Assembly (NCBI RefSeq): GCF_035917275.1
Contig: NZ_CP108508.1
Span: forward strand, 124,001-188,000
Source: Streptomyces sp. NBC_01237
GTDB lineage: Bacteria > Actinomycetota > Actinomycetes > Streptomycetales > Streptomycetaceae
Direction: 5' to 3'
Length of the DNA: 64,000 nucleotides
Shown: one piece after another, positions 48,486 through 57,668 of the stretch
Numbering within the stretch: the first letter of the stretch is position 1
How the letters are laid out: each line of letters opens with the position of its first letter
Notes under the pieces: generated by a model
Seen by the model: only the letters and a program-made list of their open reading frames with translations
Database searches by the model: none
What the model was told of the DNA's origin: nothing
Made by a program: the position numbers and the translations under genes

Positions 48486-48674
48486 CCCTACCACAGAGTG
48501 AGCCCAGCGGTCGTTCCTGCCGATCTCATAGGAGGAGAGGCATCGGTCGACGAGTCGCTGAACATCGGACCAGTTGGCATAGCCATCCCCGTCGGTGTCG
48601 GTGATGCTGAACGCCGCGTCCCGTTTCACGGCGATCGGATCACCGGCGACAGTGGTCGTGATCGTCCCCTTCAT
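48486..48674 (-). pseudogene. EF-hand protein N-terminal fragment
   Basis: ATG at 48674. DTDGDGYANWSD is a complete calcium-binding EF loop, followed by VQRLVDRCLSSYEIGRNDR. Streptomyces calcium sensors of this type are about 180 residues with up to four EF hands; here sequence becomes unrelated after 63 residues. Confidence 0.7.
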
Positions 48675-49377
48675 GGGAATGGCGTGTGAACACGCTCCGG
48701 AGGGCCGGCCGGGCACAGCCCTCGTGATCACGGGAAGAACCGCAAGATGCCCAGAACAGGCCCATGATCAGACGATGCGGTGAACCGCTCCTCCTACCGG
48801 GGCCCCGGTCAACACTCGGCCCGCCGCAGAGCCAGGAGGCCGATAGCAGTGCCGCCAGGGTTCCATCTTGGTCAAGGCTGACGCCCACCGAAGCGAGACC
48901 ACCGTAGCCGGAGTCACCGTTCGCTACGTGATGACGGTGACCTTCGTCCAAGACGTCTACGTTCGGCTCCACCGCCCCTGAGCAGCCGTCAGCGGATCGC
49001 TGACACCAGGGTGCCGTCGGGCGGGACGGCGCCCGTACCGAGTCCAGCAGTTCGGCGAGCAGGCTCAGCGTGGCGTGGCGGCCCGCGAGGTGGGCGCAAA
49101 GGGCGCGAACTCGCGAACCGGGCGTGGGAGTCGAGACGGTGGGTGCGCGTGGGCGCTTCGATGCGCCTCCCCGGATCAGGCGTGCGGGCGGTGTGGTCGT
49201 GGGGAGATTCGTCGAGGCGTCGGCAAGGCGCGGCGCGCCTGCCCTGGTGCCGGTCTGAGGTCGCCCACCGACGGGGGACGACGGCGCCCAGGACGCGACG
49301 GGGGTGATGGGAATCGCCGAAGGAGCAATCTGGGCAGGCCGGTTGCCGCCGGCAGCGAACGCGATCGAGGGAGTTCG
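48675..49377. other. 0.7-kb gap
   Basis: No supported gene. A plus-strand frame near 48870-48978 (TTVAGVTVRYVMTVTFVQDV) ends in a stop but has no recognisable family. The final 15 bases hold the gaggga site of the KASIII-like gene. Confidence 0.35.
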
Positions 49378-50334
49378 GTGAGTATCGGAATCGGCGCTGT
49401 CCACTGCCTGCTGCCCGGCGAGCACGTTCGGGTCGTCGACCTTCCCCAGTTCGCCGGGCTCGGGTACGCGGCGCCCGAGGGATCGGACGCCTCCGGTGTC
49501 CGCTCGGTGGGCGTGCACGCCGACACCGACGCGGGTGCGCTGGCCGCCCGTGCGTGCCGGGAGCTGTTGGCCGCGGACCCGCACGAGCCGGATGTGATGA
49601 TCCACATCGCCGCGCGGCCGGGAGAAGGGGACGTCGGTACGGACGCGGGGCGCGTCCAGCACGCGGCGGGCATGACGGCGGCGTTCCCCTTCACCGTGGC
49701 GGGATCGGGGTGCGCGGCGTCGGCCGTGGCCTGGGCCCTGGCCCGCGACCTGTTGGCGGCCGACCCGGCGCGGCGCAGCGTGTTGGTGACGTACGGCAGC
49801 AGGCCCACCGACAGCAGCCGGGTGCGCCATCCGGTGATGGTCATCGGCGACGGGGCCTTCGCGATGACGCTGGTGCGTGGCGGCCGGCCCGTCCTGGTGG
49901 CCCACCGGATGCGTGCCGACGGACGGTTTCACGAACTCGCCGGCACTCACCCGCGCACCCCCGGCCGCGAGTCGCCCCACGAGAGTGCCGGCGGGCGCCG
50001 GGCCTTCGAACTGGCCATGAGTGGCCGCATGCATACGGCCGCGCTCGTCGACGAGGTCCTGGCCGAGGCCGGCCTGACCAAGGACGACGTGAGCGCGACC
50101 CTGATGCCGAACACCACCACCGGCGCGTACGGCTTCTACGAACAGGCCCTGGACCTGCCGATCCACCCGATCTGCGGGGAGCACCTCGCGCGGTGGGGAC
50201 ACCTCGGACCGATGGACGTCGTCCTCAACCTCGACCGCCTCCTGGCCACCGGCGCCCTGACCACGGGAGATCACGTCCTGGTCCTGGGCAACGCGCGTGT
50301 GGCGGCCTGGGCCGTAACCCTCTGGGAGATCTGA
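49378..50334 (+). CDS. KASIII-like thiolase-fold protein
   Basis: 318 residues. The GTG at 49378 has gaggga 7 bases upstream. The fold follows 3-oxoacyl-ACP synthase III: the nucleophile is Cys112 in AGSGCAASAVAWAL, and a second half (DEVLAEAGLTKDDVSATLMP) matches the usual IDWLIPHQAN region. There the catalytic His is Asn245 (LMPNTTTG), while the usual Asn position carries His275 (WGHLGPMD). Such KASIII relatives either condense acyl chains or act as acyltransferases for secondary metabolites; the changed residues favour a non-standard reaction. Substrate unknown. Confidence 0.8.
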   Translation: MSIGIGAVHCLLPGEHVRVVDLPQFAGLGYAAPEGSDASGVRSVGVHADTDAGALAARACRELLAADPHEPDVMIHIAARPGEGDVGTDAGRVQHAAGMTAAFPFTVAGSGCAASAVAWALARDLLAADPARRSVLVTYGSRPTDSSRVRHPVMVIGDGAFAMTLVRGGRPVLVAHRMRADGRFHELAGTHPRTPGRESPHESAGGRRAFELAMSGRMHTAALVDEVLAEAGLTKDDVSATLMPNTTTGAYGFYEQALDLPIHPICGEHLARWGHLGPMDVVLNLDRLLATGALTTGDHVLVLGNARVAAWAVTLWEI

Positions 50335-50548
50335 CCAGGAGCCCATGAATTTGGGGTGGGCGGCTGGTGCCCGGTACCGGTGACGGAACTCCTGCCCGGG
50401 CGTTGTCGGGTCAACGGGCAGCACGGTGCCCGCAGCGGTCCGTCGGCTTCGTGAAGGGCGGTGGCCGGTGCGAGGCACGGACAACCTCCACCGAACCTCG
50501 TCCCTCTGTGGGGAATGTGCCTGGTGACGGATCGGTTTGGCAGTGGCG

Positions 50549-50584
50549 CAGCCCAAGGCCGAGAGATCTCACGGCCTTGGGCTG
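50549..50584. terminator. hairpin downstream of the KASIII-like gene
   Basis: cagcccaaggccg (50549-50561) pairs with cggccttgggctg (50572-50584) around a 10-base loop. The rest of 50335-51068 shows no supported gene. Confidence 0.75.
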
Positions 50585-51068
50585 TGGCGGGCCATACCCC
50601 TGGCCGTTGTCCTGCGGCACGGTCTGGATCGACTGTTGACCTTCTCGTTGCTGAGTGTCGCCCCCGTGTACTCGGACACTGTGCGCAGTACGGGCCACGT
50701 CCTGGGAATTTCTCCGCGGCCTGTCTTCGCCGGAGTTCGACAGCGTCCCACCATGGGCGCGACGGTTCCGGTCGAGCGCCGACCACACCGGGCCGGAATC
50801 GTCCTGTCTGGTGCCCATCGCGCCAAGATTCGAACTTCTGCTGGCCGCGCGCGTCCTGCTGGAGGCTGAGTGTCCCGGTGCCCTGGGAGAGCCGGGTCAG
50901 CGGAGCAGTCGTGTGGCCGAGCCGGCCCCGCTCCTCAAGGCAGAATGACCGGTCGCCGATCGCGCCGACGCGCAAGACCGTTACGGCAACTGCCCAGAAC
51001 CCTCGGAGTTCCGCGTTCCTTGTCCTGACGACTGTGTCTTTGCCTGCACTGATGCGGCATTAGCTGGT

Positions 51069-51575
51069 TCAGGCCGCGGAGTGGCTGCCGGGTGTGTGGT
51101 GTTCCTGTTCGTGGGCGGTGTTGAGCTGTGTGTGGAGTCCTGCGAGCCCTTGGGCCAGGGCGCGGCGTTCGGCGGGGGGCATGTTGTCGATGGCCTGGTG
51201 GAGCATGGTGTCGCGTTGTTCACGGATGCGTTGCAGATGCCTCTTGCCGCTGGGGGTGAGTCTCAGGGTGATTTCCCGGCCGTTGTCGGGGCTGGGCATG
51301 CGTTCGAGGAAGCCGGTGGCTTGCAGGCGGTCGCACATGCGGGTCACGGTCGGAGCTGCGGAGGCAAGGCGTTCGCAGACTGTGCGCATCCGTATGCCGT
51401 CCTCGCGGTCGACGACATACATCAGACGCAGCTGAGATGTGGAGCTGGGCGCTGTCATGCCCGCGGTGGCGTTTCTGGCGTTGTCCCACATCACGTCGAG
51501 GAGTTCGGTGATGAAGCTCGCGGAGTGGGTTGCCTCATGCCAGATTCCGCTGGGGGCTGCGTCTGCTGCGGTCAT
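51069..51575 (-). CDS. MarR-family regulator
   Basis: 168 residues. The winged helix is clear: RLASAAPTVTRMCDRLQATG is the recognition region and LERMPSPDNGREITLRLTPS is the wing. Helices at both ends form the dimer interface. MarR proteins repress by binding palindromes and are released by small ligands or oxidation. The ATG at 51575 is the likely start, although the ribosome binding site is weak. It follows the STAS gene by 50 bases on the same strand, so it may be co-transcribed with the signalling operon. Confidence 0.88.
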   Translation of the reverse strand: MTAADAAPSGIWHEATHSASFITELLDVMWDNARNATAGMTAPSSTSQLRLMYVVDREDGIRMRTVCERLASAAPTVTRMCDRLQATGFLERMPSPDNGREITLRLTPSGKRHLQRIREQRDTMLHQAIDNMPPAERRALAQGLAGLHTQLNTAHEQEHHTPGSHSAA

Positions 51576-51624
51576 GATTGCCCGTCGGTGTGTGCTTCTG
51601 CCCGGTGAACGGCCGGGCAGTGGC

Positions 51625-52035
51625 TCAGGTGGTGCCGTCCGGTCCGGTGGGGCGGGCCGCCACAACGCTCTCCTCGGTCAAGGAGGACCTCACCGTGCCG
51701 ACGAGGGGCGGCGCCGTGAGGTGGTCAAGGGTACCGGTGAGACGGAGGAGGCGGTCCAGCTTCGCGGGCCGGTCGTCCAGGTGGAGCCGTACCCCGGCCT
51801 TGGCGGTGCGGCGGCCGATCATCAGCAGGGCGGACAGGCCCATGGAATCGACGGTGCCGAGGTCCGCGCAATGCAGATGCAGGTCCGTCAGAGCGGGCCG
51901 GGCCGAGAGCTGTGCGGTGACCTCGTTCAGGAGGAGGCCGACGCTGTCGTGGTCGAGGTCGCCATGGACCTCTATACGGACGCTGTCCTGGGTGTCGATC
52001 GTGGTCAGGCGCAGGTGGTGGGGGTGTGTGGTCAT
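51625..52035 (-). CDS. STAS-domain anti-sigma factor antagonist
   Basis: 136 residues, single STAS domain as in SpoIIAA/RsbV. The phosphorylatable Ser is Ser64 in LGTVDSMGLSAL. In partner switching the dephosphorylated antagonist binds an anti-sigma kinase and frees a sigma factor. Its start overlaps the stop of the cobalamin-binding gene by ATGA, which is itself coupled to a PP2C phosphatase, so the three products probably act in one switch. No anti-sigma kinase or sigma factor gene is in the window. Confidence 0.9.
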   Translation of the reverse strand: MTTHPHHLRLTTIDTQDSVRIEVHGDLDHDSVGLLLNEVTAQLSARPALTDLHLHCADLGTVDSMGLSALLMIGRRTAKAGVRLHLDDRPAKLDRLLRLTGTLDHLTAPPLVGTVRSSLTEESVVAARPTGPDGTT

Positions 52036-53126
52036 GCGATGTTCCCGGCGGCGGTGAAGGGGGCGGAGGCGAGGGAGTGCGTCCCGGCCCGAAGGATGCG
52101 GGTGGCTCGGGGGAGGTCCTTGAGCTCGCGGGCCAGCAGATCCAGGGCCGGGGGCAGACCGTGGGCGGGGACGTGCCGGGCAACGAGGATCTGCGCGGTC
52201 CAGGTGACGAACGATGTGAAAAGTTCCTCGTCATCGAGGTAGAGCGCGGTGGCGAGGAACTCCACGATGTGGGCGAGGTCTTCCGCAGTGCGCTCGCGCT
52301 GGAGATCGCTGTAGGAACGCATCGCGGGAAATGCGTCTTCGAGCGCGGTGAAGACGTTCCGTACGAGAGAGGCGCTGTTGCGGGCGACCAGGGTGTATTC
52401 CTGGTCGGCCAGGTGCGGCAGGTCGTCGAACTGCTGGTGGTCGGCCCCCGGGCGCGGCAGCGCCCCCTCGGCCAGACGGTCGGCGGCGGTACGGGCGTCG
52501 GGGGCCCATATGTCGGCGCCCAGCAGCTTCGCGTACCGGCCCTCGGGTCCGAAGGCGGCGCCACCGACGAGGACGGGGACGCCGACGGCCTGGCAGGCGG
52601 TGATTGCCGCGTGTGCGGTGGGCAGCCTGGTGGCGATCGAGCTGGAGAGTGCGACCGCGTCCGCTCGGGTGTTGTGGAGGTGGGCGATGAGGTGCGGGGT
52701 GGGTACCTGGGCTCCGAGGTAGTCGACCTGCCAGCCGCGCAGCTTCAGGGTCTCTGCCAGCAGGCGGGCGGGCAGCCCGTGCCATTCGCCATCCACACAG
52801 GCCACCGTGATCCTGCCCCGGGTGGCTGTGGTGCGGGCGGCGGAGTGCACGCTCACTGCGGCGACGGCCCGGTCGTTGATGGCGGTCGCCGCGTGCTCCT
52901 GGGCGACGCTGATCCGGTTGGCCGCCCATTCCTCACCGACGCGGCCCTGCACCACGGCGATCACATCAAGAAGGACGCTCTCCGGACCGGCCCCCTCGTC
53001 GAGCATGCGCAGCACGAGTTTCGTGGCCGTGTACTCGTCCGCGGCTGAGACGGCGTTCCACAGCAGTTCCGCCGACTGCTCCGCAGGTTCGGGGCGGGGA
53101 AGGCTCTGCGGGGTGCATGTGGTCAT
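52032..53126 (-). CDS. cobalamin-binding protein with CarH-like cap
   Basis: 364 residues. Residues 15-95 form a helical B12 cap with Trp67 and Glu77-His78, the Wx9EH spacing that marks the light-sensing cap of CarH. Residues 105-235 are a Rossmann-type B12-binding domain with DGEWHG (Asp112, His116 as lower axial ligand), DYLGAQVPTPHL and VLVGGAAFGPEG. Residues 240-364 are a helical domain of unknown fold. There is no MerR DNA-binding domain, so output should be by protein contact. It is ATGA-coupled to the phosphatase upstream and the STAS gene downstream; sensing of light or adenosylcobalamin feeding into partner switching is inferred. Confidence 0.85.
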   Translation of the reverse strand: MTTCTPQSLPRPEPAEQSAELLWNAVSAADEYTATKLVLRMLDEGAGPESVLLDVIAVVQGRVGEEWAANRISVAQEHAATAINDRAVAAVSVHSAARTTATRGRITVACVDGEWHGLPARLLAETLKLRGWQVDYLGAQVPTPHLIAHLHNTRADAVALSSSIATRLPTAHAAITACQAVGVPVLVGGAAFGPEGRYAKLLGADIWAPDARTAADRLAEGALPRPGADHQQFDDLPHLADQEYTLVARNSASLVRNVFTALEDAFPAMRSYSDLQRERTAEDLAHIVEFLATALYLDDEELFTSFVTWTAQILVARHVPAHGLPPALDLLARELKDLPRATRILRAGTHSLASAPFTAAGNIA

Positions 53127-54778
53127 GCGGTGAACCTGCCCCGGGTGTGACCGTTCACCGCGCTGAGGTGGTGGGTGCGGCGAGCGGAGATCACGACGAC
53201 GGCCATGTCGTCGTGGGGGCGGTTGCCGAGCCACTGGGCGGCCAGCATCTGCACGTGTTCCACGATCCCTTCGGCCGGCATGCCCGCGCACTCGGCGAGG
53301 GCGCGCTTGAGGCGTTCCTCCCCGAACAGGTCGTTACCCATCGGGCCGCCCTTGGCTTCGGTGATTCCGTCGGAGTAGAGCACGCAGGACTCCCCCGGTG
53401 CGAGAGATACCGCTGTGGTGCTGGAGGAAATGTTCGGGATGGCCCCGATCAGGGTGCCGTGGGTATCGGCTTCCTCGACTGTTCCGTCCGCACGGATGAT
53501 CAGCGGGCTGGGATGGCCGGCGCTGGTGAGCTTGAGGTCCACCGTGTTGCCGCGGCGTACGGCGGAGGCCAGGACCAGGGTCGCGAACCTGGTGTGGTGG
53601 GAGCTGAGCAGCGCGGTGTTCAGCAGGCTGAGCATCCGCTGGTGATCACCGGCCAGGGGAAGCAGGGCATGCAGCGTGTTGCGGATCTTGCCCGTCAGTA
53701 CGGCGGCCTCCAGCCCCTTGCCGCACACGTCCCCGAGAGAAACCAGCGAGGCTTCGCCTTCGACCGCGGCGGGGTGGACGTCATAGAAGTCACCGCCGAT
53801 GCGCTCATGGTCCGCGGACGGCCGGTAGCGCCCGGCGAAGTCCACCCCGGAGATCTGGTGCAAGGTCGGCGGCAGGAGCTCACGCATGAGAATGTCGGTG
53901 ATCGCGGTCTGTTCCGCGTACAACCGTGCGGCCGACATCGCGGCCCCGGCACGGGCGGCGAACAATCGGGCGAAGACTTCTTCGTCATCGCTGAAGGCGG
54001 CGTTCTCCGTGCTCCGCAGCAGGATCAGTGCTCCGGCAGCCACACCGTGCCCGGGAAGCGGGGTGATGACGATCGAGCCGACCGGCCCGAACCCCTCGGG
54101 CACCATCCACGCCGGCGCGGTAGCCGGGTCGATCCATCGCGAGGGCACGGGAGGGAACCCGCGCAGCGCCTCCCCCAGCCCCGGCACGTCATCAGGGTCT
54201 ACCGTCAAGGTGGACAGAACAGGGGCACCGCCGCGCAGGCAGGTCACCACCGGCAGCCGCTGCCCACGTGCCGGCGCGATCGCCAGTGCCGCATCCGCCA
54301 GGCTCTCGGCAGCCATCTGCGCGGTCACGTCCATACAGCGTCCCAAATTGAGGGAGGAGAGGAGAACGTTGGATGCCTTCGCGAGGAACGCGGTCCGCTC
54401 CCGCTCCATGTGCAGGGCTTCCCGGACGAGCTGGTGATCGGTGTCATCCACCAGCCACCACGCCACCGAGCCGTCCTTCCGCACAGTCGGGTGCGCCTCG
54501 AAACGGCGCCCGCCGATCGCGCCGCCCAGCGACCGCTCGGCGACCGGGACGGCCTGCGGGCCGGGGGAACTCAGCGTGCGGTGGGCGGCACAGAGCCAGG
54601 CCGGAGCCACGTCCACGAGGGGTGTCCCCGGGGCCGCGGCGGGCAGAAGAAGACCTGCCGCGTCATTGCACTGCACGACAGCGCTATCGACGTCGGCGAT
54701 CAGGACCGGGTACGGGGCCCGGCCCCATGGAAGGTCGGGCCCCGTGTCTACGGCGGTCTGCACTTGAGTGGGTACCAA
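53123..54778 (-). CDS. PAS-GAF-SpoIIE (PP2C) serine phosphatase
   Basis: 551 residues. A PAS domain (about 20-115, YPVLIADVDSAVVQCNDAAG), a GAF domain (about 130-290), then a SpoIIE PP2C domain with the metal-binding acids in place: GGDFYD (328-333), GDVCGKG (349-355), LYSDGITEA and PHDDMAVVV. It should dephosphorylate a STAS antagonist, most likely the one two genes downstream, when its sensors are triggered. Start is uncertain: TTG at 54778 or GTG at 54763, neither with a good ribosome binding site. It is the first gene of the coupled triad. Confidence 0.88.
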   Translation of the reverse strand: MVPTQVQTAVDTGPDLPWGRAPYPVLIADVDSAVVQCNDAAGLLLPAAAPGTPLVDVAPAWLCAAHRTLSSPGPQAVPVAERSLGGAIGGRRFEAHPTVRKDGSVAWWLVDDTDHQLVREALHMERERTAFLAKASNVLLSSLNLGRCMDVTAQMAAESLADAALAIAPARGQRLPVVTCLRGGAPVLSTLTVDPDDVPGLGEALRGFPPVPSRWIDPATAPAWMVPEGFGPVGSIVITPLPGHGVAAGALILLRSTENAAFSDDEEVFARLFAARAGAAMSAARLYAEQTAITDILMRELLPPTLHQISGVDFAGRYRPSADHERIGGDFYDVHPAAVEGEASLVSLGDVCGKGLEAAVLTGKIRNTLHALLPLAGDHQRMLSLLNTALLSSHHTRFATLVLASAVRRGNTVDLKLTSAGHPSPLIIRADGTVEEADTHGTLIGAIPNISSSTTAVSLAPGESCVLYSDGITEAKGGPMGNDLFGEERLKRALAECAGMPAEGIVEHVQMLAAQWLGNRPHDDMAVVVISARRTHHLSAVNGHTRGRFTA

Positions 54779-54951
54779 ATGTTGAAGATCCGCTGAGCGG
54801 ATCCCTCACCTCATCAACTAGACGATTGCCTGAAGGCAACAATCCCCCACGGGGCCACCGCCTGACAACCTGCCCTCCTCCCCGCGCGGGCTTCTCGTGC
54901 AGAAGGTTGCAGGTTCTTCACGTGAAAACCACACGCCTGGCGTCTGAGGCC

Positions 54952-56166
54952 CTAGACGTCGCGGCTCGGTCGGCCGTGCCAGTCCAGACACATCACCAGT
55001 GAGTCGTCCGCCGCCGGGCCGGAGCCGCGGTGACCCAGCAGTTCCTGGAGCATCACTCTGGGCACCTGCGGGGCGGGCAACAGGCGGGTGCTGCTGATCG
55101 ACACGGCCAGCGCGCGGAGGCTGTACTTCTCGCCGCCCGGGGACAAGGCATCGTAGACGCCATCGCTGATGAAGAGCAGCCGGTCTCCAGGTTCGACCTG
55201 GAAGTGCTGCGGAACGTAGGCCGTGTCCTCGAACATGCCCAGGGGCATCTGCGCCTCCAGCTCGATCGGTTCGACGACCCCCTTGCGCACTCGCCAGACC
55301 CGCGGTGAACCGGCGTCGATGATCTCCACGTTCCCGGTCGGGAGGTGGAAGCGGAACAGCAGTGTCGACAGGTACCGGCTTCCTCCGTACTGCCCGTACA
55401 CCGCCTGATCGGCAAGATAGGCCTGATCGCTCAGGCTCAGGCCGGCGCGGCGGGCATTGCGCAGCGCGTTGACGGCGAGGTTCGTCAACAGGGCGGCGTC
55501 GATGCCTTCACCCATGCCGTTACTGACGGTCACGTACAGATCGTCGGCCGAGGCCGACCAGTCGAAGCTGTCGCCGAAGATGGCGTAGGCGGGCTCCAAC
55601 TGGGCACCCAGGCTGTACTCCGGCCGAGCGCAGGAGCGCCCGGGCAGCAGCTGCCACTGCATCTCGGCGGCCAAGGTCAGCCGTTCCGCTCGCCGTGCCT
55701 GCAGGAAGAGGTCGGTGTCTCGTTCGGCGACAACCACCTCGTGCGCCAGGGCGTCGGCGCAATCCCGCAGGTCTTCCAGTACGGCCGCCTCCAGCTCCTC
55801 GCCCTCGCCCACCTGGAGGGTGACGCTGAGGATGCCCAGCCGGTCGCCTCGGACACTGACCGGCAGGTGCACCGTCACCGTGGACGCCGAGTGGTCGTAC
55901 ACACAGTGCGGTTCCTGGGCGCCGAACGCACGGCCCGGAGCGCTGTCGTGCACCGGCACCGGAGAGCGCGTATGCGGCAGCACCCCGACGGGCTGCAGCC
56001 TCGTCATGGCGTAGTCGACCAGCAACAGGTCCACCCCCCGGGCATGGTGGCGGTGCTCGATCACGGAGCGCATCACGTCGAAGATCTCATGGGGCGCGGC
56101 CGCGCGCAGCGAGCGCTCGACCGCGCTGGGTCTGTCCACCGGTACCGAACCTACTTTCTTACGCAT
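54952..56166 (-). CDS. SpoIIE-like phosphatase with altered metal site
   Basis: 404 residues. An N-terminal GAF-like domain (about 25-150), a helix pair, then a SpoIIE PP2C domain (about 180-395). GDSFDW (198-203), FISDGVYD (Asp335) and ADDSLVM keep metal ligands, but the usual GDxMGxG reads SNGMGEG, putting Asn216 where an Asp is expected. Catalysis may be weakened or lost; it could act as a pseudophosphatase. The ATG at 56166 has gggga close upstream. It is 170 bases from the next signalling gene on the same strand. Confidence 0.8.
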   Translation of the reverse strand: MRKKVGSVPVDRPSAVERSLRAAAPHEIFDVMRSVIEHRHHARGVDLLLVDYAMTRLQPVGVLPHTRSPVPVHDSAPGRAFGAQEPHCVYDHSASTVTVHLPVSVRGDRLGILSVTLQVGEGEELEAAVLEDLRDCADALAHEVVVAERDTDLFLQARRAERLTLAAEMQWQLLPGRSCARPEYSLGAQLEPAYAIFGDSFDWSASADDLYVTVSNGMGEGIDAALLTNLAVNALRNARRAGLSLSDQAYLADQAVYGQYGGSRYLSTLLFRFHLPTGNVEIIDAGSPRVWRVRKGVVEPIELEAQMPLGMFEDTAYVPQHFQVEPGDRLLFISDGVYDALSPGGEKYSLRALAVSISSTRLLPAPQVPRVMLQELLGHRGSGPAADDSLVMCLDWHGRPSRDV

Positions 56167-56640
56167 ATCCCCATCAAAGCGACTGACACCATCGACCAGC
56201 CGGAACGGGCACCAAAGCCCACTCGGGAGTGTCACACGCCCCAGGACCCCTCCACCGGCCAGCCTCCCCTCCAGTGCCCGGAAGCGGCCACATCCTGGAA
56301 AATTCTCGAAATCGCCTGGGAGCGCCGAGTGTCCGCGTGAGTGGTGGCCGGGGCGCGGGAAACCGTGCCGAGAGGACGGTGCGACCGTCGGCCTGTCCTG
56401 CGGCGGTTTCCTGGCTCAGGATCGCAGAAGGCTCAGATCCGAGGTCTCAGTGCCTTCCCGCACGATGCCTTCACCCGCGAAGCCCAGCACAAGCCCCACT
56501 GCGCCACTGCCGTACTGATCCGCGACTTCCACCTCCTGGACACACCGCGCCACGCCTGAGCCGCCCTCGAACGCGGGCCAGGCACGAGGGGCAGGAAAGG
56601 AAAGCGAAGCCGGCCGGGGGCGAAGGACCCGGCCCGTGGT

Positions 56641-57243
56641 GAGACGGACGATGACCTGGTAGCGATCGGGCAACTGACGACGAACCTGCGCCGCACAGAC
56701 GGCGGCCCGGGCAAAGACCCGGAACGCGCCGGGACACGGGCCGAGCAACTGGCCGCCATCGACGAGGACTCGAAGCGCACGTGACCGCTGGACCGGCAAC
56801 GCCACCACCGGATCCTCTCCGACACCGAGACCGGCAGAGCCCTCCCCCACATCCGACCCGGTGTCCTCTTCGAGGGCGACGACCTGGGGAAGCGGCTCGC
56901 ACAGCAACGGAAGGCAAACACCTGGGCGCAGCAGGAACGCCTCGACATGCCCAGCGTCACGCCCGACGAACCCGCACCCACCCCGGTGACAGCACACGCG
57001 GCAAAGGAAATGGGCGGGCTGTCGACACCTTTCCGGTGGGGGATCGCGGCCCTCGCGCGGTACCTCCAGAGGGAAGGCCACGAACGGCCCGGCCCGAGAC
57101 AGCACGAGCAACCCAGCGACATCGACGGCCAGGAACACATCGTGAAACTCGGTGTATTCATCAGCAACACCAAAAGCCGACGCTCCAAACTCACACAGGA
57201 GCAGCGCAACGTCCTCGCCTGGCTCGGGGTGGAGTGGGCGTGA
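56641..57243 (+). pseudogene. helicase-associated-domain protein, 5'-truncated with in-frame TGA
   Basis: The frame reads DDLVAIGQLTTNLRRTDGGP, GTRAEQLAAIDEDSKRT, then TGA at 56782-56784 where relatives have Trp, then PLDRQRHHRILSDTETGRAL, PGVLFEGDDLGKRLAQQRKA and VKLGVFISNTKSRRSKLTQE to a stop at 57243. These are the last repeats of the helicase-associated domain found at the end of large helicase-like proteins. The helicase part is absent. Confidence 0.7.
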
Positions 57244-57668
57244 CACCGGCCGTTGCCGATCGTCGAACCGGTCGAACGGCACTGCACAGAGAAGCCCCGG
57301 GCACCGTGGCCCGAGGACTCATGCCGCTGGGGTCGCAGGACAGCCCCCTGGTCTCCCCCGACACTCGGTCTTGAGACTCCACCCTCCGCACTGGGCGCAG
57401 CTTCGGACGTGTCCTGGCGGGTGTGTTGCCGATTGCATGCGCTGGTAAGCGGGCGGGGGGGTGGGGCTGTTGGGTTCAGGGGCGATGTCGTCCGGGTCTC
57501 GCCCCGCTCAGCGCTGGCTCCGACTCTTCGTCCTGCAAGTGCCCGACTGTAAGCCGGTGACTGCGCGGATGAAGAGCGTCACTCGCCGGCGGTGGAGTCC
57601 GGGAGTGTCCAGTGATCCCATCCCGTTGTACGGTCGGGCTGGCCACAGCCATCGACACGGGAGCCGAA

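Noticed and set aside
45700..50334. Secondary-metabolite cluster based on an acyl-CoA ligase and a KASIII-like gene
   Set aside because: Only two candidate genes remain, on opposite strands and separated by transposase and EF-hand debris; no carrier protein, PKS or NRPS is present.
50790..50870. tRNA-like T-loop sequence (gttcgaatc) on the minus strand
   Set aside because: The flanking bases do not form a T-stem of five pairs, and no acceptor, D or anticodon arm could be fitted.
56416..57287. Two long minus-strand frames of about 285 codons
   Set aside because: They are antisense to the helicase-associated pseudogene, whose plus-strand translation matches a known domain.
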